Shown: in pieces, positions 54,591 through 63,822 of the stretch | How positions within the stretch are numbered: position 1 is the first letter of the stretch | Layout: each line of letters begins with the position of its first letter | NCBI GenBank assembly: GCA_016789105.1 | Contig: JAEURN010000001.1 | Coordinates: 89,969 to 153,968 of the forward strand | Origin: Armatimonadota bacterium | Lineage (GTDB): Bacteria; Armatimonadota; Fimbriimonadia; Fimbriimonadales; Fimbriimonadaceae | Reading direction: 5' to 3' | Length of the DNA stretch: 64,000 nucleotides | Notes under the pieces: generated by a model | Told to the model about the DNA's origin: nothing | The model's database searches: none | Seen by the model: only the letters and a program-made list of their open reading frames with translations | Translations under genes and position numbers: made by a program

Positions 54591-56225
54591 GTGCCGCAAG
54601 CTGAAAAACCTGATCCGACGATGCCGAACGTGGCAAAGGCGGGCGGCATCATGGTTGCCTCGCTTTTCCTGTCGCGGGTGCTCGGGCTCATCCGCGAAAT
54701 GGTCATTGGCCGGATGTTTGGCCAATCGGTTTACACCGAAGCCTACAACGCGGCATTCCAGATCCCGGATCTCCTGTTCTATCTCATCGCCGGCGGGGCG
54801 TTGAGTAGCGCGTTCATACCAGTTTTCAGCGAATACCTGCACACGGGTCGTGAAGATGATGCCTGGGAAGTCTTCAGCGCGGTGACCAGCATCATGGCGG
54901 TTCTCGTGACCGCGTTCATCGTTGTTTGCATGGTATTCACGCCGGCATTGGTGCATCTCATCGTTCCAGGGATCAAGGGCCCAGAAGCCGATCGGATATA
55001 TGAGATGGCGACATACATGGCGCGCATTATTTTGCCGGCCCAGTTCGCCTTCTTCATCGGCGGCATCATGTTCGGCACCCTGTATTCCCGGCAGATTTTC
55101 ACCGTGCCTGGTCTTGGTCCCAACATCTATAACATTGCGATCATCCTGGGTGCGGTGGCCCTGGCACCGTTCACGGCGATCCCGACGGCCGGGATGAGCT
55201 GGGGGGCATTGGTGGGGGCATTTGTCGGGAATATCTTGGTTCCCTTGTGGGTGATGCGACGGATCGGGCTCAAGTTTCGGTTCACGCTCAGCACCAAGCA
55301 TCCTGGTGTGCGCAAAGTGTTCAAACTGATGGCCCCGGTCGTCTTTGGGCTCTCACTCTCCGGGGTTTTTGGGATGTTCCTGGCCAGCTTCGCCAGTTTC
55401 TATTCGCGGGAAGGGGAAAGCTACATCACGGCGTTCAAGAATGCCAATACGTTGATGCAGGCGCCAGTTGGGATTTTTGGCCAAAGCATGGCGATCGGCG
55501 TCTTTCCGGCCCTGAGCCAATTTTTTGCCCAAAGCCGCATGGACCTCTTCCGTGACCAGCTGGGCAAGACCATGCGGAGCGTGCTCTACCTGTCGATCCC
55601 GGTAAGCCTGCTTCTCATCTTTTGCCCGCATGAGGTGATCGGGCTGGTCTATGAAGGCCGGGCGTTCACGCCAGCCGACACCGCCCGGACGGCCCCCTTG
55701 TTGACGGCTTTGGCAATCGGTGTGCCGTTTTGGTGCCTGCAACCCGTGCTGATGCGCGCCTTTTTCAGCGTCCAAAACACCCTCAGACCCATTATTCTGG
55801 GCACGGTAGCGACCGCCGTCTTCTTTGGCGGTTCGTGCTTAGTGGTGTGGGCAAAGCTCCCGCCGCTCATGTTGGCCCTTGCCGGCTCGGCGGCGGCAAT
55901 CCTGATGGTGGTGCTCCTCCTGGCCAATGCCAAGCAGATCGTGGAGGGCCTCGCGATGCCGGCGATCCTCAAGACTGGCGGTCAATCGATTCTGGCTTCT
56001 TGCGTCTCGACTGCCATTTTCTGGGGGCTTTCCCGGGGGTTCCATTTGCTTCGGTTCGATACCAACCGGGCCGTGGACATGGTTGTCGGCCTCGTTTTCA
56101 TCACCGTATCGATGTGGGGTTATTACTGGGTGACCAAACGCATGGGGATGCCAGAAACTGATTACCTGGATCGGGTCGCCAGAAAACTCAATCGCCAAAG
56201 AGCAGAAAACGATTCTGAAAAGTGA
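54591..56225 (+). CDS. murJ: Lipid II flippase MurJ (MviN family)
   Basis: A 544-residue protein with about 14 membrane helices. Family blocks: ASLFLSRVLGLIREMVIGRMFG at the N-terminus, AFQIPDLLFYLIAGGALSSAFIPVF, and GIFGQSMAIGVFPALSQFFAQ. It moves lipid-linked peptidoglycan precursor across the membrane. GTG 54591 is preferred for its promoter spacing; ATG 54621 (MPNVAKAGG) is another option. A terminator lies 120 nt after the stop. Confidence 0.95.
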   Translation: MPQAEKPDPTMPNVAKAGGIMVASLFLSRVLGLIREMVIGRMFGQSVYTEAYNAAFQIPDLLFYLIAGGALSSAFIPVFSEYLHTGREDDAWEVFSAVTSIMAVLVTAFIVVCMVFTPALVHLIVPGIKGPEADRIYEMATYMARIILPAQFAFFIGGIMFGTLYSRQIFTVPGLGPNIYNIAIILGAVALAPFTAIPTAGMSWGALVGAFVGNILVPLWVMRRIGLKFRFTLSTKHPGVRKVFKLMAPVVFGLSLSGVFGMFLASFASFYSREGESYITAFKNANTLMQAPVGIFGQSMAIGVFPALSQFFAQSRMDLFRDQLGKTMRSVLYLSIPVSLLLIFCPHEVIGLVYEGRAFTPADTARTAPLLTALAIGVPFWCLQPVLMRAFFSVQNTLRPIILGTVATAVFFGGSCLVVWAKLPPLMLALAGSAAAILMVVLLLANAKQIVEGLAMPAILKTGGQSILASCVSTAIFWGLSRGFHLLRFDTNRAVDMVVGLVFITVSMWGYYWVTKRMGMPETDYLDRVARKLNRQRAENDSEK

Positions 56226-56276
56226 ACCGTTTCGCAATCCCAGCGTTGTTCCCCTATGACCAACAATTCAAAGGGA

Positions 56277-56332
56277 CATGCCTAAAATCGGGGAACCCAA
56301 AGCCCCCGGAACCGGTAAGTACGGTAGGCATG
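56277..56332 (+). ncRNA. Structured leader RNA, possible riboswitch aptamer
   Basis: A closing stem CATGCCTA/TAGGCATG (7-8 bp) surrounds two small hairpins: CGGGG-(AACCCAAAGC)-CCCCG and ACCG-(GTAAGTA)-CGGT, i.e. a three-way junction. A strong terminator follows 11 nt later, and then a gene. This is the architecture of a riboswitch with a termination platform. I could not match it to a known class; it differs from c-di-GMP-I despite a similar CAAAGCC piece. Confidence 0.4.
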
Positions 56333-56343
56333 CGACAAAGTTA

Positions 56344-56380
56344 GCCGATTTGCAGTCCACTGTGGATCGGCATTTTTTTT
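56344..56380 (+). terminator. Strong rho-independent terminator downstream of the structured leader
   Basis: GCCGATTTGCAG pairs with CTGTGGATCGGC (12 bp with three G-T pairs) around TCCA, followed by A and eight T residues. It ends murJ transcripts or attenuates the exported-protein gene at 56516. Confidence 0.85.
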
Positions 56381-56515
56381 CTTAACATCCGTATAACTTA
56401 TCGGTACAAAACTCATAGTTTTCTCACGATTCCATGGAACAGGCCAATCAAGATTTCGTCTCAATCCGATAGGGCGGCCCCTGGAGGGCTTCGGTGCCGT
56501 CCGGAGAGAGAAACC

Positions 56516-57037
56516 ATGAAACACTTGAAGACATTTGTCGTTGCTGCCGCCTTTCTTGTCTTTGGCTGTGCTTTTGCCCAGCAAGACGCCCACCCAAAAT
56601 TCGTCGAGGGCAAAGGGCTTGCCCAAAACCGCGAGATCGGGGGCAAATTCGAGCTCCGCGCCACCCACAACGAACGGGGCGAAACTGTAGGGCGGTTCCT
56701 GTTCCAGGCCGGGAATGAAGAGACCCCGCGGCAAGTCACGATTGAATTGAAGCGCCCCATGTCATTGGAATTCGCCGGCGACGGATCGGTGTTCAAAGGC
56801 CGTGGCATCATGGTGGTTCGGGAAGGGCGCGATATCCGCCGCTTTGAAGGCAACATCACCGTGCGAGCCGCCGACTTGGCTCCCCCCGCCGGAGACAACG
56901 GCAGCCCCGATCCCAACGTCCCCCACGACCGCCTTGTCGTCCGATTCGAGGCCGACCGCTCGGATGTCACCTACACGTTTGAAGGAATCGTCACCCGCGG
57001 CGACATCAAAATCGGGCCAAAAGCCACCGCCGGCTAA
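56516..57037 (+). CDS. Exported hypothetical protein
   Basis: A 173-residue protein with a signal peptide (HLKTFVVAAAFLVFGCAFAQ) and a single beta-rich domain (GGKFELRATHNERGETVGRFLF, LSLEF-like strands, DLVVRFEADRSDVTYTF). I do not recognise the family. GGAGAGAG precedes the ATG. Its 290-nt upstream region holds the structured leader, a terminator and a second promoter-like TATAAC near 56392, so its expression may be conditional. A terminator follows. Confidence 0.75.
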   Translation: MKHLKTFVVAAAFLVFGCAFAQQDAHPKFVEGKGLAQNREIGGKFELRATHNERGETVGRFLFQAGNEETPRQVTIELKRPMSLEFAGDGSVFKGRGIMVVREGRDIRRFEGNITVRAADLAPPAGDNGSPDPNVPHDRLVVRFEADRSDVTYTFEGIVTRGDIKIGPKATAG

Positions 57038-57063
57038 GGGTTTTCCCACCCTCCACTCAAACC

Positions 57064-57094
57064 GCGGCCCCCGGAGCAGGGGCCGCCTTTTTTT
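57064..57094 (+). terminator. Strong rho-independent terminator
   Basis: GCGGCCCC, 7-nt loop, GGGGCCGC, then C and seven T residues, 27 nt after the stop of the exported protein gene. Confidence 0.88.
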
Positions 57095-57156
57095 GCTGAA
57101 CCAGTCTGGGCGATCATGTCAAAACGGGGCGGGGCGACGATATCCCCGATTCGTGG

Positions 57157-57162
57157 TAAATA
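57157..57162 (+). promoter_or_regulatory. Putative -10 box (TAAATA) for the aldo/keto reductase
   Basis: TAAATA ends 12 nt before ATG 57175. The match is moderate. Confidence 0.3.
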
Positions 57163-57174
57163 CGCTTTTGGCCA

Positions 57175-58113
57175 ATGAAGACTCAGTTGTTGGGAAAGTC
57201 GGACTTGCGAGTGACCTCGCTCGCCTATGGCTGCATGCGGATCGCCCGGACTTGGAACCCGGCCGAATTCACGCCAGCCCACGAAGAAGCCGGACGGCAA
57301 TCGCTGATGGCCGCATATGAAACAGGCTATACGTTTTTCGACCATGCCGACATCTATGGCCGCACCCTGTGCGAATCGATCCACGGGAGGCTCCTAGCCG
57401 AATCGCCGGAGCTCCGGGCTAAAACCTTGGTCGCCACAAAATGCGGCATCCGGTTCCCAGGCGAACCGGATCCCGATTCCCCGCACCGGTACGATTTTTC
57501 GAAGTCGCATATCATCGAGAGCGCCGAGCGATCCCGTGATCGACTACAGGTTGAAACAATCGACCTTTACCAGCTGCACCGGCCCGACATCCTAATGGAT
57601 CCCCGTGAGGTGGCGGAGGCGTTTGAAACGCTAAGCCACCGGAAGATCGTGCGGTTTTTCGGGGTCAGCAATTTCCGCCCCAGCATGGTAGATCTCCTCA
57701 ATGCCAATTTGGATCAGCAGCTGTTGGTGAACCAGATCGAGATCTCATTGGGCCATCCCGCTCCATTTGAGGACGGGGTGGTCGACAACTGCATGATCCA
57801 CGACTTGACCCCCTTGGCCTGGTCCCCACTAGCCGGCGGATGGTTGGCCGATGCGGACGCCGACCTATCGGCCAAATCTCAAGGGCAAGCCGCCCTCCAT
57901 GCCTTGGTGGGTGAGGTGGCGGAAAGGCACAACACATCCCGACAAAACATCTGTTATGCCTATCTGCTGGCCCACCCCAGCCAAATCATCCCAATTGTGG
58001 GAACGACGGATCCTGCGCGGATTGCCGACTCCGCCAAGGCGTTGGACATTGCACTTGGGCGGGAAGATTGGTACCGGCTCCATGTGGCGGCCCGGGGCGC
58101 TCCTCTGCCTTAA
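57175..58113 (+). CDS. Aldo/keto reductase (YdhF-like)
   Basis: A 312-residue NADPH-dependent TIM-barrel oxidoreductase. The catalytic tetrad is visible: Asp in FFDHADIYG with Tyr, Lys in VATKCGIRF, His in LYQLHRPDI. The cofactor block IIPIVGTTDPARIADS is near the C-terminus. The substrate is unknown. It is convergent with the TPR protein, overlapping it by 4 nt. Confidence 0.93.
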   Translation: MKTQLLGKSDLRVTSLAYGCMRIARTWNPAEFTPAHEEAGRQSLMAAYETGYTFFDHADIYGRTLCESIHGRLLAESPELRAKTLVATKCGIRFPGEPDPDSPHRYDFSKSHIIESAERSRDRLQVETIDLYQLHRPDILMDPREVAEAFETLSHRKIVRFFGVSNFRPSMVDLLNANLDQQLLVNQIEISLGHPAPFEDGVVDNCMIHDLTPLAWSPLAGGWLADADADLSAKSQGQAALHALVGEVAERHNTSRQNICYAYLLAHPSQIIPIVGTTDPARIADSAKALDIALGREDWYRLHVAARGAPLP

Positions 58114-59201
58114 GTGCCGGTCGGAGCGGCGGGGCTGCTGCTTTCCGTGGGCTCCGGTTCATGGCGGGATTGGGGCTCCACCGGGCTACCGGGCTGGGTT
58201 TGCCGGTCGGCATGCCAGCCGCTTGGGAACGCTTGTACCGCCAACTGATCCACGGGGGTGTTGCCGCTCAAACCTTGCAGTTCGTCATAAGAGTCCCTGG
58301 CCAAAGTGCCGACGAACACAACCCTTCCCGATTTGATCAACCGGGTTGTCACGATTTTGGTGGCGGCCCTGCCGACAAAAACGTCGGCACTGATTAGCAA
58401 AGCGGTTGTTTCGAATGGGACGCCGTCTTCTGGTTCGGCGGAGATCAAGATCTCTTGGTTTGATGGGTTCAGGAGCAAAGTGAGGATCAAGTTGCGCTTT
58501 TGTGAGTTGGCCACAACTTCTTCCAAGGCGGTTCTGTCGTCCGCGGGGGCACTCCCCAGCCGCTCGTTCAAGATTTTGGACAGGTCTGGCACAGCCGGTT
58601 CGGCGTTGGGGTTATCTGGCTTGGATTGCGCCGGCAGCCGGAGGGGGGCCGCAGGTTTTTGGCCCGTTGCCACCGCCTTAGAACGCCCCGAATTTTGACC
58701 GATGAAATAGCTCGCTGCCGCTACGGCCAGGATCACGGCGACCATTCCGACCCAGAGTGCGGTCAAGCCAGACTTCGGTTTGACTTCCAGCTGTTGGATC
58801 GTCGCCTTGTGGTCGGTTTCCTCCATCAGCTGTTGAACCCTTTCCAAAAGTTGCCTTTCACGGGCCGCCGCCGGGTTCAGGTCGAGGGTCATTTCAAACC
58901 ATTCGGCCGCCTGCTTGAGTTCCCCGTGCTCCAAATAGATTTCGCCGAGCAAGGAATGCGCGGTGACATTGTTGGGGAAGGCCCGCAAAACCTTTAGGCA
59001 ATGATCGATTGCGGCTTGTTTGTCCCCGCGCATCCGCGCCAAGTTGGCCTGGGCAAGGTCTTGGTAGACCCCGGTGTCGGTGTCGGCGGCGGTGTTAGAA
59101 AGCGCATACCCACATTCGGGGCAGACTTCTGTCTCGCCGGGGACGACCGCGAAACACCGCGGGCATGAAATCTTGTGATTACCGGAGTCCTGTGCTGCCA
59201 A
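58110..59201 (-). CDS. Zinc-ribbon, TPR and membrane-anchored protein
   Basis: About 363 residues. A zinc ribbon (CPRC...CPEC) near residue 13-30 is followed by TPR-like repeats ([39 protein letters not shown]), one membrane helix ([20 protein letters not shown]), and a C-terminal domain of about 130 residues. TTG 59201 is chosen because GGAGAGG lies 6 nt before it; ATG 59228 is also in frame. Either way the start lies inside the 3' end of dut. Function unknown. Confidence 0.72.
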   Translation of the reverse strand: MAAQDSGNHKISCPRCFAVVPGETEVCPECGYALSNTAADTDTGVYQDLAQANLARMRGDKQAAIDHCLKVLRAFPNNVTAHSLLGEIYLEHGELKQAAEWFEMTLDLNPAAARERQLLERVQQLMEETDHKATIQQLEVKPKSGLTALWVGMVAVILAVAAASYFIGQNSGRSKAVATGQKPAAPLRLPAQSKPDNPNAEPAVPDLSKILNERLGSAPADDRTALEEVVANSQKRNLILTLLLNPSNQEILISAEPEDGVPFETTALLISADVFVGRAATKIVTTRLIKSGRVVFVGTLARDSYDELQGLSGNTPVDQLAVQAFPSGWHADRQTQPGSPVEPQSRHEPEPTESSSPAAPTGT

Positions 59202-59628
59202 ATCCGCCCTCTCCACGCTCGGTGGCATCCAAATCGTCGACCAAATGGAGAACGGCCCGGGCCACCGGGCACACCACCAATTGGGCGATCCGTTCGCCTT
59301 TGGCTAATTGGACGACCGAATTGCTCAAATTGATCAAAATCACCCCGACTTCCCCCCGATAATCGGAATCGATCGTGCCAGGCGAGTTCAAACAGGTGAT
59401 GCCCTGTTTGAGTGCCAAACCACTGCGGGGCCGGACTTGACCCTCGAACCCCGGAGGGATCGCCAAGCGGAGCCCGGTTTTGACCAGTGCGCGCTCCATG
59501 GGCGCCAGGGTCACTTCGTGGGTGCTCCGCAGGTCGAGCCCGGCCGATCCCGCGGTCGCGTAGCTGGGGAGTTGCGCATCTGGCTCGGCGGCAACTGGCA
59601 AGGAGACTTCAATCGGCTCGGTGGTCAT
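59179..59628 (-). CDS. dut: dUTP diphosphatase
   Basis: A trimeric dUTPase that removes dUTP and provides dUMP. Motifs: [10 protein letters not shown] (1), [12 protein letters not shown] (2), [18 protein letters not shown] (3), GERIAQLVV (4) and [10 protein letters not shown] (5). ATG 59628 gives 149 residues and has GATACG 9 nt upstream; ATG 59652 would give 157 and share bases with the divergent pxpB start. With the dCMP deaminase at 25 kb it supports dTMP supply. Confidence 0.94.
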   Translation of the reverse strand: MTTEPIEVSLPVAAEPDAQLPSYATAGSAGLDLRSTHEVTLAPMERALVKTGLRLAIPPGFEGQVRPRSGLALKQGITCLNSPGTIDSDYRGEVGVILINLSNSVVQLAKGERIAQLVVCPVARAVLHLVDDLDATERGEGGFGSTGLR

Positions 59629-59639
59629 CGGAATTTGCG

Positions 59640-59645
59640 TATCAT
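59640..59645 (+). promoter_or_regulatory. Putative -10 box (TATCAT), leaderless spacing, for pxpBAC
   Basis: TATCAT ends 5 nt before ATG 59651. Its reverse complement ATGATA overlaps the likely start region of dut on the other strand. Confidence 0.45.
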
Positions 59646-59650
59646 GGGCC

Positions 59651-60319
59651 ATGCGGTTCAAGCGCCTCGGCGAAGGTTGCCTCATTCTACAAGGCCTGGA
59701 CTCCCCTGCGCACGCTGCTGAACTGTTTGAATCGGTTGAAGGCGTTTTGGAATGTGTTCCGGCGTTCGATCAACTGGCCATTTTCTTCGACCCAGATTCG
59801 AATGCACTCGGCCTTCTGGAGCCGGTTTTGGAGGGATCGGCCGGGCAGCCGGCGCTCCTACTCCAAAATGGGGGGGAGCAACCTGAGGGGCTGCCGCCGG
59901 CATCATCCCATGTCCTCCCGGCCTCATACGATGGCCCGGACCTGGAGGAGTGCGCCAACGCCCTAAACATAACTCCCCACCAATTGGTGGAGCTCCATGC
60001 GTCGGCCACCTTCACAGTGGAAGCCATCGGGTTTTGCCCGGGGTTCCCATACCTTTCGGGACTCCCGGCCAATCTCAGCGGGCTTCCCCGGCGTCCGACC
60101 CCCCGGCCCCAAGTCGGCCCCGGAAGCATTGCCATCGTCGGCAACCAATCGTGCATTTACCCCCTTCCCCGGCCCGGCGGTTGGAACCTTATTGCCCGCA
60201 CCCCGTTGGTTTTGGTCGATCCGGAAGAAGGTTTCTTCCCCATTTCCGTTGGCGACACGCTGCGATTCGAGCCGGTTGACATCCATGAGTTCAACCGATT
60301 GGAGGGGGAACGCCTGTGA
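59651..60319 (+). CDS. pxpB: 5-oxoprolinase subunit PxpB (KipI family)
   Basis: A 222-residue protein of the ATP-dependent 5-oxoprolinase PxpABC, which opens pyroglutamate to glutamate. The KipI block is [19 protein letters not shown], then [24 protein letters not shown] and [13 protein letters not shown] 59651 is the first good start; the frame is open to 59621. It overlaps pxpA by 4 nt. Confidence 0.93.
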   Translation: MRFKRLGEGCLILQGLDSPAHAAELFESVEGVLECVPAFDQLAIFFDPDSNALGLLEPVLEGSAGQPALLLQNGGEQPEGLPPASSHVLPASYDGPDLEECANALNITPHQLVELHASATFTVEAIGFCPGFPYLSGLPANLSGLPRRPTPRPQVGPGSIAIVGNQSCIYPLPRPGGWNLIARTPLVLVDPEEGFFPISVGDTLRFEPVDIHEFNRLEGERL

Positions 60320-61074
60320 AAACGATCGACCTCAATGCAGACCTCGGCGAGGGCATCTCCTGGGAAGGAGAGTTGCTGGATCTTGTTACCAGCGCGAACG
60401 TCTGTTGCGGGGCCCATGCCGGGTCGCCCGAGACCACGCGCGCCACGGTAGAAGCGTGCCTCGCCCGAGGCATCCGGGTTGGTGCCCACCCGGGCTACCC
60501 TGATCCCAGCCACTTCGGCCGTCGAACCCTCCACGCCCTAGACATGAAGTCTCGGGATGTCGCGCATCACCTAGCCAAGCAAGTTGGACTCATTCCGGAA
60601 GCGGCATACATCAAACCCCATGGAGCCCTCTACAACGATTCGGCAACCAGTTTCGGGGGCTCCCGCAATCCCGAGGCTTGGCAAGCGTTGGGAGAAGATG
60701 GCGATTCTTGGCAAGACATGGACGACACCCTCGTCCCCGCTGCGTTCCTATTGAAATTCGTTTTCGTCAAATACCAGCTCCCCCTCATGGGGCTATCTGG
60801 CACGTACCACGAGGAGATCGCGTGGTTTTCCGGACACCCTTTGATCCGCGAAGGCTTTATCGACCGCCGATACGGTGAAAACGGCTTGTTGCTTTCCCGC
60901 TCCCACCCGGATGCCCTGATCCTCAACCCTGGGGAGGCCGCCGACCAGGCGCTGCGACTGGCCGAAACCTGCGATTCCTTGTGCATTCACGGGGATAATC
61001 CGGAATCCCCAAGGATCCTCGCTTGTGTCCGTGGTGAATTGGAGCGCGCCGGATATTCGGTGAAGGCACCGTGA
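60316..61074 (+). CDS. pxpA: 5-oxoprolinase subunit PxpA (LamB/YcsF family)
   Basis: A 252-residue TIM-barrel-like subunit. It begins TIDLNADLGEGISWEGELLDLVTSANVCCGAHAGSPETT, then RVGAHPGYPDPSHFGRR and YIKPHGALYND, all family signatures. It starts with GTG overlapping pxpB, and its end overlaps pxpC by 4 nt. Together the three subunits remove 5-oxoproline, a damage product of glutamine. Confidence 0.95.
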   Translation: MKTIDLNADLGEGISWEGELLDLVTSANVCCGAHAGSPETTRATVEACLARGIRVGAHPGYPDPSHFGRRTLHALDMKSRDVAHHLAKQVGLIPEAAYIKPHGALYNDSATSFGGSRNPEAWQALGEDGDSWQDMDDTLVPAAFLLKFVFVKYQLPLMGLSGTYHEEIAWFSGHPLIREGFIDRRYGENGLLLSRSHPDALILNPGEAADQALRLAETCDSLCIHGDNPESPRILACVRGELERAGYSVKAP

Positions 61075-61931
61075 TCCAGATTCTGAGCACATATTCCGGG
61101 AATTTCCTGGTTCCTCAGGCCCGGCCCGGTTGGCGATCCAAGGGCGTCCCCCCCGGGGGGCCTGCCGATCCTTTTCTCGCTGGTTTGGCTCTTGGCCTAG
61201 CCGGCTCCGATTTCGCCCTTGAACTCACCGCCCCGGTCATCGTCCAATCAGATTCCCCGGTCCTCGTCTACCTTTCCGCCCCGGTTGGCTCGGCGATGCT
61301 TCCAGGTCATCCGCTGGCCGCTCTGGCGGCGATCCCCTTGTTGCCGGGTGAACCCCTTTCCCTCAATGCCCCCCATAGCGGTTTCCGCGCCTACCTTTCT
61401 TGGGATGGGATGGGAGCAGGGCGCCGGTTTGCCACACCCCTGGAGCCCGGGATGGGATTCTTTAGTGCGGGGTCAGGAACTGGGGGAAGGCTCGTCTTGT
61501 TGGACCCGCCGGTGCCGCCGGAGATGCCAGACCACCTCAGATACATTCCGGTTGGCGATCCGGCGGTCTTTGATGCGGTTGCGACGCCTATGGCAGATCG
61601 GGTCGGATCACGGTTCCGAGGCCAGACCCCTGATTTTTCGCCGCTCGCCCGGTCAGAGCCATCATTCCACGGCGCGGTTCAAGTGGCTCCGGGAGGCGAG
61701 TTCCTGATTCATGGTCCAGACGGGCCCACTCTTGGCGGGTATCCCAAAATCGGGGCCGTGATCGCGGCTGACCTCCCCGTTTTGGCGCAAATCCGGCCTG
61801 GCCAAAAAGTTGTCCTCGAACCCATGACCGCAGACGGGGCAAGCGTGGCCAGGCTTGCCAGGCAAGAATTGCTGGCCAGTTCGCTGGCAAGGGCGCGGAA
61901 TGCCCTCGCCATTGCCGGGATTCGGCCGTAG
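61071..61931 (+). CDS. pxpC: 5-oxoprolinase subunit PxpC (KipA family)
   Basis: A 286-residue protein. It shows GVPPGGPADPFLAGLALGL and GFRAYLSWDGMGAGRRF, typical of the biotin-dependent carboxylase/allophanate-like KipA family, and the closing block GGYPKIGAVIAADLPVLAQIRPG. It starts with GTG at the 4-nt overlap with pxpA. The next gene follows 13 nt later. Confidence 0.93.
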   Translation: MIQILSTYSGNFLVPQARPGWRSKGVPPGGPADPFLAGLALGLAGSDFALELTAPVIVQSDSPVLVYLSAPVGSAMLPGHPLAALAAIPLLPGEPLSLNAPHSGFRAYLSWDGMGAGRRFATPLEPGMGFFSAGSGTGGRLVLLDPPVPPEMPDHLRYIPVGDPAVFDAVATPMADRVGSRFRGQTPDFSPLARSEPSFHGAVQVAPGGEFLIHGPDGPTLGGYPKIGAVIAADLPVLAQIRPGQKVVLEPMTADGASVARLARQELLASSLARARNALAIAGIRP

Positions 61932-61944
61932 AATAGGAGTAGGG

Positions 61945-62328
61945 ATGCAAAGCGATAAGCCGATCCTTCTCTATGATGGCGATTGCGGATTCTGCCAAGC
62001 CGCTGTGGAATGGTTGCGCCGCCGCGATGCGTCGGGCCAGATCAATTGCTTGCCCAGCTTTTCCTATCCGAAACTGACCCCGGAATTGCAAGCACAGGCG
62101 CAGACCGAAATCGTTTACCTGGACGGCGGAAAAAACTATGGGGGGGCCGACGGTGCTTTGCGGGCCTACTGCTTTTTGCGCCCCTATAGCCCCTTGCAAA
62201 TTTTCCGGGTGCCGCCCATGATCTGGGTGGCCCGGCTGGCCTACCGGTGGATTGCTCGGAATCGGCTACGGGTCAGCAGGTGGCTGGGGATCCCCGCCAC
62301 CTGCCAATTGCCAAGCGCTCAGGATTGA
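61945..62328 (+). CDS. DCC family thiol-disulfide oxidoreductase
   Basis: A 127-residue protein with the family motif YDGDCGFCQAAVEWLRRRD (DxxCxxC), and a central R-A-Y segment (GALRAYCFLRP) plus a C-terminal basic helix. DCC proteins are thioredoxin-like and poorly characterised. AGGAGTAGGG lies just before ATG 61945, and TAGAAT precedes that, so this gene has its own start signals besides read-through from pxpC. Confidence 0.9.
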   Translation: MQSDKPILLYDGDCGFCQAAVEWLRRRDASGQINCLPSFSYPKLTPELQAQAQTEIVYLDGGKNYGGADGALRAYCFLRPYSPLQIFRVPPMIWVARLAYRWIARNRLRVSRWLGIPATCQLPSAQD

Positions 62329-62331
62329 CGC

Positions 62332-63618
62332 TCAAAAAAGCCGGCTGGAAATGGGCGACCGGAGGGCTTGGACAGCCGCTTCCAAGACCGCGTCGCCATC
62401 TTGACCCCGTCCCGCTTCGACAGCCAAGGTCGGCGTGACCGGGTTGCCTTCAAGGCGGACTCCTTTGATCGTCACATAATCGCTGATGGGGTACTGGATT
62501 TCAAACCCGCCGGCCAGCCGGCCATAAACCGAAGCCAACACGGCTCCCCGCGAGGGTTGACCGACGATCTCCGCGCCCCGGACGTCCTTCATAGCCGCAG
62601 AAAAAATCTCGCTGGCACTGGCCGACCCACGGTTGATGAGCACAGCAACCCGGCCCTCGTAGCGGGGGATGCTGGGCGCACGGGGCCGGAACTTGCTGGT
62701 TCCCCAGGCCGCGATCTCGTTCACGGTGGCCGTCTCCAGATTCTTTTCCTTCAAGTAGCCCGCCATCATTTGACGATTGACAAACGTGCCGACGGCCTCA
62801 TTGGAATCGATGAACAGCCCCATGAGGTGGGCGAGGTTGCTAACAGCCCCGCCTCCGTTGTTCCGGAGGTCGACGATTACGCCCTTGGCCTTGGCCGCTT
62901 CCGACATCATTTTGTTGATGTTCTCGATCTCATATCCCCGGCTGAACGAATTGATGCGGATCATGGCGATGTCATCGCCCAGCCAGGTGAGGGTGTCGGC
63001 GCGGGGTGGGGCGACGAAAGAACCCGATTTGATACTGACTTCCTTGGCGTCGTCCATTCCTCGGACGAACTTGATTTGCAGCGGCTGCTCCCCGTCGGCG
63101 CTCAGTTTGGAATCTTCTTTCACCGGCTCCCCGTTGATTTCCACGATCTTGTCACCGACCTGCAACCCGGCCTGGGCGGCTGGGCTCCCCTCCGTCACCG
63201 ACTGGACAACCATGGCGCCATCTTTGAATTGCGCACTCATCCCCAGCCCGCTGGTCGTTCCCGTCCGCCGGAACTCCGCCGATTTGGGTGTCCGCAGCCC
63301 GATGTGGGTGATGCCGAATTCGCGCAAGAGTTTGTTGACGCCGTTGGTGAAGGCGTTTTCGGTATCCAATTTCACCAGGTCGTCGTGGCTTTTGGCGAGT
63401 TCGCCATCCCATTTTTTGAAGTCGACATTCGGGACAAACGCCCGGTTTTCCAAAATGTCAGTAACGCCTTTCAGGATTTCTTCCCGCACGTCTTGGGTGA
63501 ACTCGACGTTTTTCTTAACCAGCTCATCGCCATTTTTGAACTGGGCGAAAGCCGTGAGCGGGGCAAGGGTGGTGAGCACGGCGATGGGGCCGGCCAACCA
63601 ACGCAACGGATGGGCCAT
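62332..63618 (-). CDS. S41 family C-terminal processing-type peptidase with PDZ domain
   Basis: A 428-residue exported protease. A signal peptide (RWLAGPIAVLTTLAPLTAFA) precedes a helical domain, a PDZ domain (VVQSVTEGSPAAQAGLQVGDKIVEINGEPV), and the S41 core with the nucleophile in RGSASASEIFSAAM and IVDLRNNGGG. At the usual Lys of CtpA (GKG) it has GQPSRGAV, so the Ser-Lys dyad appears incomplete; this is more like the tricorn/IRBP branch. ATG 63618 starts the signal. Confidence 0.88.
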   Translation of the reverse strand: MAHPLRWLAGPIAVLTTLAPLTAFAQFKNGDELVKKNVEFTQDVREEILKGVTDILENRAFVPNVDFKKWDGELAKSHDDLVKLDTENAFTNGVNKLLREFGITHIGLRTPKSAEFRRTGTTSGLGMSAQFKDGAMVVQSVTEGSPAAQAGLQVGDKIVEINGEPVKEDSKLSADGEQPLQIKFVRGMDDAKEVSIKSGSFVAPPRADTLTWLGDDIAMIRINSFSRGYEIENINKMMSEAAKAKGVIVDLRNNGGGAVSNLAHLMGLFIDSNEAVGTFVNRQMMAGYLKEKNLETATVNEIAAWGTSKFRPRAPSIPRYEGRVAVLINRGSASASEIFSAAMKDVRGAEIVGQPSRGAVLASVYGRLAGGFEIQYPISDYVTIKGVRLEGNPVTPTLAVEAGRGQDGDAVLEAAVQALRSPISSRLF

Positions 63619-63704
63619 GAAGAGTGAATACGCAAGACCGTGGGTCAAAGTTCGGCAGAATTTTAACGATGTGCGGTCAAAAGCCCCCGAATACGGGCGG
63701 GGCC

Positions 63705-63734
63705 TTGATTCTTCCCCCGTGTTTGCGGTTCAAT
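63705..63734 (+). promoter_or_regulatory. Putative sigma-70 promoter for tRNA-Ala
   Basis: TTGATT (63705-63710), 18-nt spacer, TTCAAT (63729-63734), ending 12 nt before the tRNA. It is the clearest two-part promoter in the window. Confidence 0.5.
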
Positions 63735-63744
63735 TCCGTTCCCT

Positions 63745-63810
<66 letters not shown>

Positions 63811-63822
<12 letters not shown>

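Noticed and set aside
56281..56340. c-di-GMP-I riboswitch, suggested by CAAAGCC and CGGTAGG
   Set aside because: The GNRA-type tetraloop hairpin and its tetraloop receptor are absent, and the order of stems differs.
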